A stretch of 64,000 nucleotides of DNA from CAADGU01 sp964581605 (GTDB lineage: Bacteria > Chloroflexota > Anaerolineae > Promineifilales > Promineifilaceae): positions 1 to 64,000 of the forward strand of contig CAZOPF010000022.1 of NCBI GenBank assembly GCA_964581605.1, given 5' to 3'. Positions 7,541-16,201 of this stretch are shown piece after piece (position 1 is the stretch's first letter; every line of letters begins with the position of its first letter). A model generated the notes under the pieces. It saw only the letters and a program-made list of their open reading frames with translations, was not told the origin of the DNA and made no database searches. Made by a program: the position numbers and the translations under genes.

Positions 7541-9259
7541 CTATCGGCAAATCAACATCGGCCGATCAAAAGAGAGTAGCAGGCGATTGACCAGGCCACC
7601 AAAGAGCAGGGTCCGCAGCGGCCCATAGGCAAAACTGCCCACAATCAGGAAGTCGGCATTGGTGGTCACGGCCGTTTCTCGAACAATTTCTTCAACTTCC
7701 CCTTCGGCCGTATAAAATTTGAACTCCACCCCAGATTGTTGCAGATAGGCACGTACATGGGCGCGTGCCTTATTCGTCTGCCGTTTGTCCCCTACGCTGA
7801 CCACGGATAAGCGAATCTGATAATGGGCCGCCAGATAGGCAGCCACAAACAGGGCTTCCTCTGCTGGAGTCTGGCCACCGCCATACGCTAACAGGGCATG
7901 GGCCAACGGCCGTACTGGGCCTGGTGGGGCCGTTAAAATGGGGCGGGGACAATGGCGTAAAATGTATTGCAGCCCTGATGTATACCTGTCGGCCACTGTT
8001 TCTGGCGGGTGGTTCACCGGTAAAACAATGCCATCGGTATACACCGAACGTTGCACAATTTTTGCCGCCACGCTGCCCGCCTCCACTGCAAATTGAGCCT
8101 GTACACCAGCGGCGGCACAGCGTTGTTCAAATTCGGCGCGAATGGCGTCTGGCGGCATCGCTTCTGCGGGCGGATTGGCTTCGTCCAACACATGCAGACC
8201 TAACAAACGACTTTGACCCAACTGGGCAATACCAATCCCCATATCCAACGCCCGCCAATCGGCCAGGTTGGTTCCCATGGGTATGAGCATATCGTCAAAA
8301 AGGTGGCCCGACGGCCGTTTATTTACCAGCTCTGCTCGCCACATGCCAGGCGGTGGCCCGCTGCCCAATTCTGCCGGGACCACTGCCTCCAGCAAGGTCT
8401 GGATAGGGGAACGTTTTTCTTTGGAGAGTTGAGTTACGGCCGTTTCGGGCGACACTTCCCAGCCCAATGCCTCTGCTAACTCCGCCCGATGTTCAGCCAG
8501 CAGCACATATATATCTGCCTCTGTACGGTTGGGAAAATAACGCAAAACACCCTGCTCACGCACAATCTGAATAACCGGCACATACACATTGTCATACCAA
8601 CTGGCAACCGCCTCTTCTTCAGAAATAAACCGCTGCTGCTCCAGCCCTAAGTAGTGGCGATGCACGGCCACATGCTCCAAAATGAGGCGATATTGACCTG
8701 TAAAAGTCATCAGCAAATCGGCTTCTGGGCGGATTTTGTCCAGGTTTGTCTGTTCCAGGAATTCCGCATAGCGGGCTTTGCTAATAATCTCATCCGGATT
8801 GTCGTCGGCTGCCAGAGGAACGCGAGTTTTTACTTCGGTCACATAAGCTGATATAGTCGGCAACCCCATCTCTCGTGCTACAGAGACACGATGGTTGCCA
8901 TCAATTACGAAGTAAGCATCGCCTACCTGGTATACTTCAATGGGGGGAACGCCAGTGAGATCGTGGACGGCCGTTTTCACTTTTGCCCAACGGTGTTCGA
9001 TGCTATCTTGCAGGGGGAGAAAGGAACGGTTGAAATCTTTGTATCGCCCTACGCTACCTACAATTTTATCCAGGGGGATTTCTTGCAAACCGCGTGGCGT
9101 CTGGTTAACTACGCGCAACTGCTGGCGCAACTCTTCATAGGATAACAGATCGGTCGAGCGGCCGGAAAAACGAGCCAGCAGTTGTTCCATGGCTGCTTTC
9201 CGGCGGGCCCGCTGGAAATCTTCCAGGGCTAAGGAGTAGGTGGGAGGGTACAAAGTCAT
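7541..9259 (-). CDS. ParB-like domain fused to two universal-stress (UspA) domains
   Basis: The 572-residue protein starts with a ParB/Srx-like region that includes IDGNHRVSVAREMG near residue 120, the typical DGNHR motif. A linker region follows, then two UspA-like alpha/beta domains: about 320-450 (IPMGTNLADW... VLPVNHPPE) and 460-572 (LLAYGGGQTPAEEAL... IVGSFAYGPLRTLLFGG). The second domain keeps the G-x2-G-x9-G(S)-type phosphate-binding end of ATP-binding Usp proteins. I chose ATG 9259; a GTG at 9301 overlaps the preceding stop by four bases and is an alternative, but the extra codons fall in a repeat array. ParB-like folds now include CTP-binding proteins, so a nucleotide-sensing regulator is a plausible inference. 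Confidence 0.75.
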   Translation of the reverse strand: MTLYPPTYSLALEDFQRARRKAAMEQLLARFSGRSTDLLSYEELRQQLRVVNQTPRGLQEIPLDKIVGSVGRYKDFNRSFLPLQDSIEHRWAKVKTAVHDLTGVPPIEVYQVGDAYFVIDGNHRVSVAREMGLPTISAYVTEVKTRVPLAADDNPDEIISKARYAEFLEQTNLDKIRPEADLLMTFTGQYRLILEHVAVHRHYLGLEQQRFISEEEAVASWYDNVYVPVIQIVREQGVLRYFPNRTEADIYVLLAEHRAELAEALGWEVSPETAVTQLSKEKRSPIQTLLEAVVPAELGSGPPPGMWRAELVNKRPSGHLFDDMLIPMGTNLADWRALDMGIGIAQLGQSRLLGLHVLDEANPPAEAMPPDAIRAEFEQRCAAAGVQAQFAVEAGSVAAKIVQRSVYTDGIVLPVNHPPETVADRYTSGLQYILRHCPRPILTAPPGPVRPLAHALLAYGGGQTPAEEALFVAAYLAAHYQIRLSVVSVGDKRQTNKARAHVRAYLQQSGVEFKFYTAEGEVEEIVRETAVTTNADFLIVGSFAYGPLRTLLFGGLVNRLLLSFDRPMLICR

Positions 9260-9260
9260 C

Positions 9261-9316
9261 GTGAAAGGTGATGCGTGAGGTGTGCGAGTGCCACGTATCA
9301 CTCATAGTTCATCACT
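9261..9316. repeat. period-7 repeat array with inverted halves
   Basis: Units GTGAAAG, GTGATGC, GTGAGGT, GTGCGAG are followed by complementary units such as TATCACT and CATCACT. The array contains the stop codon of the small Cys-rich gene (9298-9300) and the GTG candidate start of the ParB/Usp gene. Confidence 0.6.
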
Positions 9317-9573
9317 GGCCGGTAGACACAGCCGCAGCGGCGGCCTTTGGTGCAGGCAGCTAAGGGCAGATGGGGGGCATCATCAGGATGGTATACGGCC
9401 GTCTCATCCAACTGTTGACAGGCCTCACAACCTTCCCGGTCTATTTCAATACGCACCCCCATGATGGAGCCTTTGGCTTTTATACCCAGCCGATATTGCG
9501 CCAATGTTTTCGCGGCATAATTGTCCGGTTTTTCCATTTCCCGGTGAAATTCATTTAACCAATTGAACGACAT
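9298..9573 (-). CDS. small cysteine-rich conserved-looking protein, function unknown
   Basis: From the ATG at 9573 this encodes 91 residues, with an alpha-helical N-terminal half (WLNEFHREMEKPDNYAAKTL) and a C-terminal half carrying CEAC and a CTKGRRCGC cluster. Five cysteines in two groups suggest a zinc or Fe-S site. An in-frame upstream start at 9624 would add 17 residues. It precedes the ParB/Usp gene on the same strand with almost no gap, so co-expression is likely. I do not recognise a named family. Confidence 0.6.
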   Translation of the reverse strand: MSFNWLNEFHREMEKPDNYAAKTLAQYRLGIKAKGSIMGVRIEIDREGCEACQQLDETAVYHPDDAPHLPLAACTKGRRCGCVYRPVMNYE

Positions 9574-9635
9574 GGGCTTATTTTGGGCACAGTTTAACCG
9601 CTTGTCTTTGGGCAAACTGTGCAAATCCTGGCAAG

Positions 9636-9700
9636 TAAGTAATTGGGTAATTGTGTAATTGACAATCCCAATTACTCTCTTACTCCATTACTCAATTACG
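9636..9700. repeat. period-8 repeat array with inverted halves
   Basis: Units such as TAAGTAAT, TGGGTAAT and TGTGTAAT are followed by TACTCTCT, TACTCCAT and TACTCAAT. GTAATTGGG and CCCAATTAC form a perfect 9-bp stem. The stop codon of the secreted glycosidase (9692-9694) lies inside the array. Confidence 0.6.
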
Positions 9701-11122
9701 GGCGATGAGCGGCAAATAGACCCGATGGATCGCCTGCCACACATACACTTGCACCGGGATGGTTTGGGTAGTGGACAGCCCTGGTGATTCGGAGAAGGCA
9801 GTCAATGTGCCAGTGTATACACCTGTTGGCTGCGCGGGCAACGCCAGATGAACGGGCATGGTTGCCTGCGCCCCGCCCGCTAAAACGCCACCTGGTGTGG
9901 TGGGTAAGGTGAGTGATAAAGGTGTGGTGGCAACGGCCGTTATGGTGTAGTTGAGTGTGGTAACGCCGCTGTTGTGGAGATGGAGGACGGCCGTACTCGT
10001 TAAAGGTAGTTGTCCGGGCGTGATGATCATCGTCAACACCAGGGGGCTGACTTCCAGAACGCCGCCAGTCGGTGGAGAAACTTTGGGCATATCGGTGAGT
10101 GCCTGCGCGGCCGGCCGTTCCATCACGCTATAAAACCGCATTTGTTCACACTCTGGGTAATAGTCTGCCTGGTTAAAGTTCAGGTTGAAGACAAACATCG
10201 CTTCCATCCAGGGCCAGTTGGAGGTGGCGTACTCAAATGCCCCCACCAGATTTTCCGCCTGCTTTTCTTCAGACACAATTTGCCACAGGCGGCCCTGCCA
10301 ACTGGGATCAGTCAGGCAATGGTCAGGTGGTTGTGTAATCCAGCCAAACTCTGTGGCCCACATCTTTTTGCTGCCCAGGCCATTTGCCTGCATTAGCTCA
10401 TACATCTTTTCCACGCCGCGAAAACAAAAACCATTGGCACAATTTTGGGTTGGATCGGCTGAAGGTATATCGGGCGCAGCATCATAATCAGCACTGTAAC
10501 CATAGGGATGATAGCCCACCCCATCCAGACAATCACCGCCACCAGCGGCTACGAATTCCAGGAAAAACTCTCGTTCGTCCTGGTAGAGGCCGTTATGACC
10601 AGGGTGTCCGTTCCAGTTGCCCTGCACCCGGCCGGTAGGGGCCAGGCCGGCGGAGATGACTAAAGCATTCGGGTCTACAGCCTTGATACGGCCGTAAGCC
10701 TCACACAACACGGCCGCATAATCGGCCGCCACCGGGGGAGCCGCCCACCCATAACTGGCATCCAGGTTGGGTTCATTGCCAATTTCGTAGGCATCTACAA
10801 AACCCGCCTGCTGTTGGGCTAACTGGGCCACATCATTCCCAAAAGCGTTTAGATTGTTGAAGTCAGTCACGTTAGCTTCAATACGCAGCAATGTGTTGAC
10901 GGGCAAGGGGCCGCCAGGGCCGTTAAAGACTTTCATCCAGTTAAAACCCATCGCCTGCAATTGGGCCACATCCCATTCCGCTACATTAAAACCATACCCA
11001 AACAAGGGGCTGCCCTGCCGTTGGTTTGGTGATTGGGCGAGGAGAAGGTGGAGGACGGCCGTTAACAAAACCATCGCCCCTACAAATCCAACCATCAGTC
11101 GGGAAATTGGGTGTGAAATCAT
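9692..11122 (-). CDS. secreted clan GH-A-like glycoside hydrolase with C-terminal YLP tail
   Basis: The 476-residue protein opens with a signal anchor of about 30 residues. A TIM-barrel-like domain follows with YEIGNEPNL (probable acid/base Glu) and WATEFGW (probable nucleophile Glu), the pattern of clan GH-A enzymes such as GH5, GH39 or GH30. After about residue 340 comes a beta-sandwich region resembling NPCBM/NEW3-type domains. The chain ends VYLPLIARN, a tail shared with the proteins at 17291 and 32085. A glycan-cleaving role at the cell surface is likely, but the substrate and GH family are uncertain. A GT2 gene lies immediately upstream. Confidence 0.75.
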   Translation of the reverse strand: MISHPISRLMVGFVGAMVLLTAVLHLLLAQSPNQRQGSPLFGYGFNVAEWDVAQLQAMGFNWMKVFNGPGGPLPVNTLLRIEANVTDFNNLNAFGNDVAQLAQQQAGFVDAYEIGNEPNLDASYGWAAPPVAADYAAVLCEAYGRIKAVDPNALVISAGLAPTGRVQGNWNGHPGHNGLYQDEREFFLEFVAAGGGDCLDGVGYHPYGYSADYDAAPDIPSADPTQNCANGFCFRGVEKMYELMQANGLGSKKMWATEFGWITQPPDHCLTDPSWQGRLWQIVSEEKQAENLVGAFEYATSNWPWMEAMFVFNLNFNQADYYPECEQMRFYSVMERPAAQALTDMPKVSPPTGGVLEVSPLVLTMIITPGQLPLTSTAVLHLHNSGVTTLNYTITAVATTPLSLTLPTTPGGVLAGGAQATMPVHLALPAQPTGVYTGTLTAFSESPGLSTTQTIPVQVYVWQAIHRVYLPLIARN

Positions 11123-11181
11123 GTTAACCTCCTGTATCGTGATTGCTGGTTGCCTGCACCAGCCACCAGCAAATCCTTATC

Positions 11182-12084
11182 CTACCTGATCTGATGTTTT
11201 ACAATGCGGAACCAGCCTCGCAGTTGAATACCGGCCAGGATGACGGCCGTGACCCAAGCCGGATATTGTGCCCGGTAAAACTTCTGGTAGAAAATCTTCA
11301 TCGCCCGCACCGATTCCTTCGCTACGCGCACTCGTGTCTCTTTGGGAGGCCGGGCAATTTCTGCTGACTCTTTGCGCAGGCCCGAACTGGCCCCTTTGTA
11401 ATGCAACACATCCACATGGGGATAATAAACGATTTCATAGCCTGCCTGCCAGATACGGTAACAAAAATCAATATCCTCGCCATAAAAAAAGTATGTTTCG
11501 TCCCAGCCACCCAATTGGTGGCAAAGAGCCATCGGCATCATCATAAACGATCCGGCAATCACTTCTACTGGATGCGTTTCCTCAAAGTTAGCATAGCTTT
11601 GAAGGTAGCCGTTAAAGCGGGGATGATGGGGGAATAATTTGCCCAGGCCGGTGAAGTGGCAAAAAGCGTTCCAGGGGGTGGGAAAGCCGCGATGGTTGTC
11701 TGGATCGCGCTGGCCGTCAGGGTAGATCAGTCTTACGGTCAAGGCGCCCACAGTGGGATGTGTCTGCAAATAGGCCAGTGGTTTAGTTAATGCCTCCGGG
11801 CTGATTCTTGTGTCGGAGTTGAGGAAAAGGACGTATTGGCCGGTGGCAATGTTTAATCCCCGGTTGTTCCCGGCCGAAAAACCAACATTTTGGGGCAGTG
11901 GGACTACCTGCACGGCCGTATATTTTTGCTGCACCATCGCCACACTTCCATCGGCGGAAGCATTGTCTACAACGATGATTTCCAGTCCGCCAGATGGGGG
12001 CACGGCCGTGACTACCGACGCCAGACAATCATCCAAAAGCTGGCAGGTGTTGTAGTTGATGATGATGACGGAGAGAGCAGGCAT
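11182..12084 (-). CDS. glycosyltransferase family 2
   Basis: The 300-residue protein starts SVIIINYNT, the usual GT2 opening. It has DNASADGS, LNSDTRI (metal/sugar-nucleotide site) and GEDIDFCYRIWQAGY near residue 200, typical of rhamnosyltransferase-like GT2 enzymes. I use the ATG at 12084, because longer in-frame starts would run into the obg stop region and give an implausible N-terminus. It transfers a sugar from a nucleotide donor onto a surface glycan; donor and acceptor are unknown. It follows obg by about 50 bases on the same strand. There is a short hydrophobic stretch near the C-terminus. Confidence 0.85.
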   Translation of the reverse strand: MPALSVIIINYNTCQLLDDCLASVVTAVPPSGGLEIIVVDNASADGSVAMVQQKYTAVQVVPLPQNVGFSAGNNRGLNIATGQYVLFLNSDTRISPEALTKPLAYLQTHPTVGALTVRLIYPDGQRDPDNHRGFPTPWNAFCHFTGLGKLFPHHPRFNGYLQSYANFEETHPVEVIAGSFMMMPMALCHQLGGWDETYFFYGEDIDFCYRIWQAGYEIVYYPHVDVLHYKGASSGLRKESAEIARPPKETRVRVAKESVRAMKIFYQKFYRAQYPAWVTAVILAGIQLRGWFRIVKHQIR

Positions 12085-12136
12085 TGGGCAATTGCGTAAC
12101 GGAAGATAAAGAGATCGGGCGATTATCCTATCAGTG

Positions 12137-13396
12137 TCACTCTCCCCACTCCAATACTTCATCGCCAATATGTACCGTATCGCCCACTTGCACGCCTGCT
12201 TGTGTGAGTGCTGCAGAAATACCCATCCGCTCCAAAATTGCTTGAAAATGCAACAAGGTGGCATCAAACTCAAAATAAGTCATGGCAGCTACTCGCTCAA
12301 TCTGACGGCCGCGCACTCGCCAGCCATCTCCTTCTCGCTCAACAGTAAACGCAGCCTCCTCACTCGGCGTAATGATGATTTCATTGGGCAGCATCTGCAC
12401 AGGGGCGGGGGCCCCATCTAACATCTTCTTTAGCTTGTGTAACATTGGCCGCACACCCTGCCCGGTCACGGCCGAAATAGCACAAAATGGATAGCCTGCT
12501 TTCTCAATTTCCTCTCGCAAAATCGGCTCCCAGGCTACGGCATCGGGCAAATCCATTTTGTTCAGTACAACCAGTTGCGGCCGTTCTTCCAGCGCTGCAT
12601 TATACAAAGCCAATTCCTGGTTAATCATCACCCAATCTGTTAATGGTTCTCTGGCACTGCCATCCAGCAAATGGATCAGCACCCGCGTCCGTTCAATATG
12701 CCGCAAAAAATCATGCCCTAAACCCACGCCTTCGGCCGCACCTTCAATCAGGCCAGGGATATCGGCCACCACCATCGTTCCAAAATCGTCCAACATTACT
12801 ACGCCCAATTGGGGCTGCAAAGTCGTGAAGGGGTAGTCACCAATTTTAGGGCGGGCTTCGCTTACGGCCGCCAACAAAGTAGATTTTCCGGCATTTGGCT
12901 TACCAACAATACCCACCTCCGCAATCAACTTCAGCTCCAACATCAACCACAATTCCTGCCCTGGTTCTCCCCGTTCCGCCAGGCGCGGTGCCCGGTTTAC
13001 ACTGGAAACAAAACGCGCATTCCCCCGCCCGCCACGGCCGCCTGGCAAGATCATCACTTCCTGCCCTTCATCCACTATATCCGCCAGCAATTCCCCAGTA
13101 TCTGCATGGCGAACCAGCGTACCGACCGGAATTTCAATACGCAGAGTCTCCCCATTTTTACCATGCCGATTCTTTGTATTCCCATGTACTCCATGTCCGG
13201 CCCGATAATGCACTTTTTTATGAAACGCCGCCAACGTGCCCATATGCCGATTGCCCACAAAGACAATATCGCCACCATGTCCCCCATCACCCCCATCCGG
13301 GCCACCCAACGGCACATGCGCTTCACGGCGGAAACCGATCATACCGTCTCCACCATTACCACTGCGCACATATATTTTAGCCTGATCATAAAACAT
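12137..13396 (-). CDS. obg: GTPase Obg/CgtA
   Basis: The 419-residue product has the glycine-rich Obg fold at the N-terminus (YVRSGNGGDGMIGFRRE) and a G domain with GKPNAGKST (G1), DIPGLIEGA (G3) and NKMDLPDA (G4). A C-terminal OCT domain follows from about residue 340. Obg is an essential GTPase in 50S ribosome maturation and stress signalling. The start at 13396 (MFYDQAKIYV) matches the family; a start at 13447 would overlap the preceding stop. It lies behind a DUF177 gene, as in many ribosome-maturation clusters. Base composition is more AT-rich than that of the flanking accessory genes. Confidence 0.95.
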   Translation of the reverse strand: MFYDQAKIYVRSGNGGDGMIGFRREAHVPLGGPDGGDGGHGGDIVFVGNRHMGTLAAFHKKVHYRAGHGVHGNTKNRHGKNGETLRIEIPVGTLVRHADTGELLADIVDEGQEVMILPGGRGGRGNARFVSSVNRAPRLAERGEPGQELWLMLELKLIAEVGIVGKPNAGKSTLLAAVSEARPKIGDYPFTTLQPQLGVVMLDDFGTMVVADIPGLIEGAAEGVGLGHDFLRHIERTRVLIHLLDGSAREPLTDWVMINQELALYNAALEERPQLVVLNKMDLPDAVAWEPILREEIEKAGYPFCAISAVTGQGVRPMLHKLKKMLDGAPAPVQMLPNEIIITPSEEAAFTVEREGDGWRVRGRQIERVAAMTYFEFDATLLHFQAILERMGISAALTQAGVQVGDTVHIGDEVLEWGE

Positions 13397-13446
13397 AATT
13401 TTGTCCCAAGACTGGAGAAACGAGATGGATGATCCCCAATTTTGCA

Positions 13447-13962
13447 CTATTCATCTAATAGCTCACGCAAGACTAGCAATCGGGGATCAACATTCTCAAT
13501 CTCACAACCACAAGGCCCCTCATTAAGGTTTTGCCCACATTCCACACACAAACCCAGGCAATCTGGTTTGCAAATAGGTTGAATCGGCATCTCCAACAAA
13601 GCCAGTTCACGAACCAGGGAAGAAAGGTCAATAAACCCATCTTCGCCAACCACAAACTCACCCTCAGGGGCTGTTGACGGAGGATAATAAAACAGGTCAT
13701 CAATTTGCAGGAAGGCTTCTATTTGCCCATCTCCCAGGCACCGCACACACATAATATCTAGTTTTGATTTAAGCAAACCACTTGCATAAATGCCTTCGCC
13801 AGTGCGCGTGACGACAAATGTGCCGGTTAGCGGGGTCAGCGTTAAATCGGCCGCTATCTGAATGGTAGGGTAGACCAGTTCTATGGTACGGCTGGTGCCC
13901 AACGAAGCTTCGAGCAGGAAACCGAGGTTGAAGCGGAGACGAGACGAGAACTGCTTCTCCAT
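13447..13962 (-). CDS. DUF177 (YceD) family protein
   Basis: The 171-residue protein has the DUF177 pattern: an N-terminal beta-rich part, a CVRC pair, and a C-terminal CKPDCLGLCVECGQ cysteine cluster likely to bind zinc. DUF177/YceD proteins function with 23S rRNA and are usually encoded just before rpmF (L32). Here obg follows instead and rpmF is not in the window. The ATG at 13962 has GGAGAG eight bases upstream. The 5' end lies about 90 bases from the divergent rdgB start. Confidence 0.85.
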   Translation of the reverse strand: MEKQFSSRLRFNLGFLLEASLGTSRTIELVYPTIQIAADLTLTPLTGTFVVTRTGEGIYASGLLKSKLDIMCVRCLGDGQIEAFLQIDDLFYYPPSTAPEGEFVVGEDGFIDLSSLVRELALLEMPIQPICKPDCLGLCVECGQNLNEGPCGCEIENVDPRLLVLRELLDE

Positions 13963-14053
13963 GATATGCTCTCCATTTGCGATAGAATAGGCTGGCGAGT
14001 ATAGCATAGGGAAAATAAATACTGAAAAAAGCTCATCAAGGGATAAATAATAA

Positions 14054-14668
14054 ATGATACCGGAGAAGAAATTGTTAGTGGCAAGCCACAATAGGGGCAA
14101 AGTGGTGGAATTCGCGGAGATGATGCAGGATATGGCTATAAGCTGGCTGGGGCTTGACGATGTAGGGATAACTCACGATGTGCCAGAAACGGGCGTTACA
14201 TATCAGGAAAATGCCATCTTGAAAGCTACAGTGTATGCCCAGATAGCTGGTTTGTTGACATTGGCAGATGATTCTGGATTAGAAATTGATGTGCTGGCGG
14301 GTGCGCCAGGTGTTTATTCTGCACGATACGGTGGTATGCCAACACCTGAGGCGCGGTATCAATTGGTATTGCAGCAGTTAGCAAATGTGCCAGAGCCAGA
14401 ACGTACTGCCCGGTTTCGCTGTGTGATTGTTGTAGCAGATGAGAACGGCCGCGTGCTGGCTGAGACAGAAGGTGTTTGTGAAGGGCTCATCGCCCGGGTG
14501 CCAACTGGTGATAGTGGTTTTGGCTATGATCCCATATTTTTTCTGCCTGACCGGAATCAGACCATGTCTCAACTCAGCTCTGCGGAAAAGCACCTGATAA
14601 GCCATCGGGGTCAGGCTATGCAGAAAATGGCCCCCTTGTTGCGCCAAATCCTCGCCCCAAAAATGTGA
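14054..14668 (+). CDS. rdgB: RdgB/HAM1 non-canonical purine NTP pyrophosphatase
   Basis: The 204-residue product shows the family motifs ASHNRGKVVEF near the N-terminus, ADDSGLEIDVLAGAPGVYSA in the centre and TGDSGFGYDPIFF near residue 155. It hydrolyses dITP, XTP and dHAPTP to monophosphates, keeping damaged purines out of nucleic acids. Length is normal. It diverges from the DUF177/obg unit. The N-terminal coding region is transcribed from the opposite strand of the DUF177 leader, so the two promoters are close together. Confidence 0.95.
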   Translation: MIPEKKLLVASHNRGKVVEFAEMMQDMAISWLGLDDVGITHDVPETGVTYQENAILKATVYAQIAGLLTLADDSGLEIDVLAGAPGVYSARYGGMPTPEARYQLVLQQLANVPEPERTARFRCVIVVADENGRVLAETEGVCEGLIARVPTGDSGFGYDPIFFLPDRNQTMSQLSSAEKHLISHRGQAMQKMAPLLRQILAPKM

Positions 14669-14901
14669 AATAATTTACTCATGGGTCGTTCTCACCGAAC
14701 ACTCACTTTGTATGGTTCTTTTCGTGATCCTTGCGGAATTTCTGACAGGCAACTGCCGTCTTTCACGCTTTAATTGAGCCATCACTTTCCCATTTGACAG
14801 GCAAGTGAGGTTGTGGAAGATAAATTGGGCAGAGGAAGTTCGCTGAGTGGTTTTAACCACCAATGCCCCAAAGCAGAAGATTCATGAAGGAGTCCCAAAA
14901 G

Positions 14902-15288
14902 ATGCAAGTTGTTTTAGTAGTAGATGATAACACGGCCGTGAGAATGGTAATATCTGATTTTCTCGCCTACAGTTTTTCACACATCAAAGTATTGCAGGCA
15001 GAAGATGGTATAGAGGGCATGGAGTTAGCCCAAAAAAATAGGCCCGACCTCATTCTGCTAGATGCAGAAATGCCCAACATGAACGGTTTTGAAGTAGCAC
15101 AGAAGTTACGTGCTTCCTCAGACACCCAGGCTATTCCCATTGTTGCTATTTCGAGTGGGCCAGAGAACAATCCCATCGTTTCAGGCTTGCGGGCCATTTC
15201 TGATGCCACATTGCCAAAGCCATTCTCGCCAGATGAACTATTCAATGTAGTCAATGGTCTCAGGCATGGATCACACATCACGGCCTGA
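14902..15288 (+). CDS. single-domain response regulator (CheY-like receiver)
   Basis: The ATG at 14902 follows AAGGAG by about ten bases, so I prefer it to the in-frame ATGs at 14863 and 14884. The 128-residue protein has the receiver acidic pair VVDDN, the phospho-acceptor in LILLDAEMPNMNGF, the Ser/Thr switch at AISS and the Lys in LPKPFS. There is no output domain, so it works through protein contact or as a phosphate sink. A strong terminator follows at 15316. No histidine kinase is encoded in the window. Confidence 0.9.
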   Translation: MQVVLVVDDNTAVRMVISDFLAYSFSHIKVLQAEDGIEGMELAQKNRPDLILLDAEMPNMNGFEVAQKLRASSDTQAIPIVAISSGPENNPIVSGLRAISDATLPKPFSPDELFNVVNGLRHGSHITA

Positions 15289-15315
15289 AATCTTGCATAA
15301 ACCCGCACCTTATCT

Positions 15316-15349
15316 GAGCCAGGGGATATTTTGCCTCTGGCTCTTTTTT
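15316..15349 (+). terminator. rho-independent terminator after the CheY-like gene
   Basis: GAGCCAG and CTGGCTC form the core of the stem, closed further by GG/CC across a short loop, and six T residues follow. The position 28 bases after the stop codon fits. Confidence 0.85.
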
Positions 15350-15395
15350 GCCCCATCCGCCAACAAATAGCCACTAAAACATGACCTTTTTGACC

Positions 15396-15423
15396 TTGCA
15401 TACATCATGTTTGCCTCTATAAT
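15396..15423 (+). promoter_or_regulatory. sigma-70-type promoter of the OmpR-like gene
   Basis: TTGCAT and TATAAT are separated by 16 bases, and the start codon at 15459 lies 35 bases after the -10 box. GAGAGG precedes the ATG. Confidence 0.6.
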
Positions 15424-15458
15424 GGCAAGACTACCCATTGACATAGAGAGGTAATTTT

Positions 15459-16148
15459 ATGATGGCGGCGATCCTGATAGTGGAAGGAAAGGCAGGTGAA
15501 CATTCTTTTATACCTGCCCTGGAAAAGGCCGGTTATCAGGTGTATGTTGTCCGCTCAGGTGCCACTGCTTTATCCACTATTGGTAAATTTCCAATACATC
15601 TTGTTGTGTTTGATGCCTCATTCATGCGCTCAAATGGTGCGCGTATATGCAGGCGATTACGGCAAACTACCGAATCAATACCTATCATTCACATTCGATC
15701 TGAGCAGCAAGAATTAGATCATTCCGCCGAGGCAGATGTGTTTATGCAGCGGCCGTTTACCCCCCGCAAATTGCTCAATCGAATTCGCGCCTTGTTGCCA
15801 GCAGACGAGATAAAAGAGGAGATTGTCCGTTACGGTTCAGTCTGCCTCTATCGCACCAAACGTTCTGTCGAAGTTAACGGACAAGGGGAAAGTCAGCTTA
15901 CTCCAAAACTTACACTTTTATTGGAAGAGTTTATCCGCCATCCCAATGAAATTATTAGTCGCCGTCAGCTTATGCAGAATGTGTGGAATACTGATTATAT
16001 TGGTGATACACGTACACTGGATGTGCATATACGCTGGATGCGCGAACTGATTGAATATGACCCTGCCCATCCTATCATTTTGAAGACGGTACGTAGTAAA
16101 GGGTACATCTTTTGCCACCCCTCATTTGCCAAAAACAACGGCAAATAA
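15459..16148 (+). CDS. OmpR/PhoB-type regulator with a degenerate receiver
   Basis: Residues 1-115 form a receiver-like domain and 125-229 a winged helix of the Trans_reg_C type (LTPKLTLLLEEFI, IISRRQLMQNVW, TLDVHIRWMRELI, TVRSKGYIF). The receiver start is ILIVEGKAG, which lacks the Asp pair that binds magnesium. The candidate phospho-acceptor in VVFDAS is kept and the C-terminal K-P-F is R-P-F. It probably works without classical phosphorylation, as in atypical response regulators. Target genes are unknown. A bidirectional terminator follows, shared with rpsT. Confidence 0.85.
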   Translation: MMAAILIVEGKAGEHSFIPALEKAGYQVYVVRSGATALSTIGKFPIHLVVFDASFMRSNGARICRRLRQTTESIPIIHIRSEQQELDHSAEADVFMQRPFTPRKLLNRIRALLPADEIKEEIVRYGSVCLYRTKRSVEVNGQGESQLTPKLTLLLEEFIRHPNEIISRRQLMQNVWNTDYIGDTRTLDVHIRWMRELIEYDPAHPIILKTVRSKGYIFCHPSFAKNNGK

Positions 16149-16175
16149 AAACACCACCCATAAGGTGGTGTTTTT
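16147..16175. terminator. bidirectional terminator between the OmpR-like gene and rpsT
   Basis: AAAACACCACC and GGTGGTGTTTT form a near-perfect stem around a five-base loop, with A residues on one side and T residues on the other. It can therefore end the plus-strand regulator transcript and the converging rpsT transcript. Confidence 0.85.
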
Positions 16176-16201
16176 GATTATCCGATGAGAGTATACGGCC
16201 G

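Noticed and set aside
14794..14824. TTGACA followed by GATAAA before the CheY-like gene
   Set aside because: The spacing of 19 bases and weak -10 make it too uncertain to list as a promoter.
14675..14863. 62-residue minus-strand ORF between rdgB and the CheY-like gene
   Set aside because: No Shine-Dalgarno, no motif, and it lies in the probable promoter region; the stretch 14669-14901 otherwise shows nothing certain.
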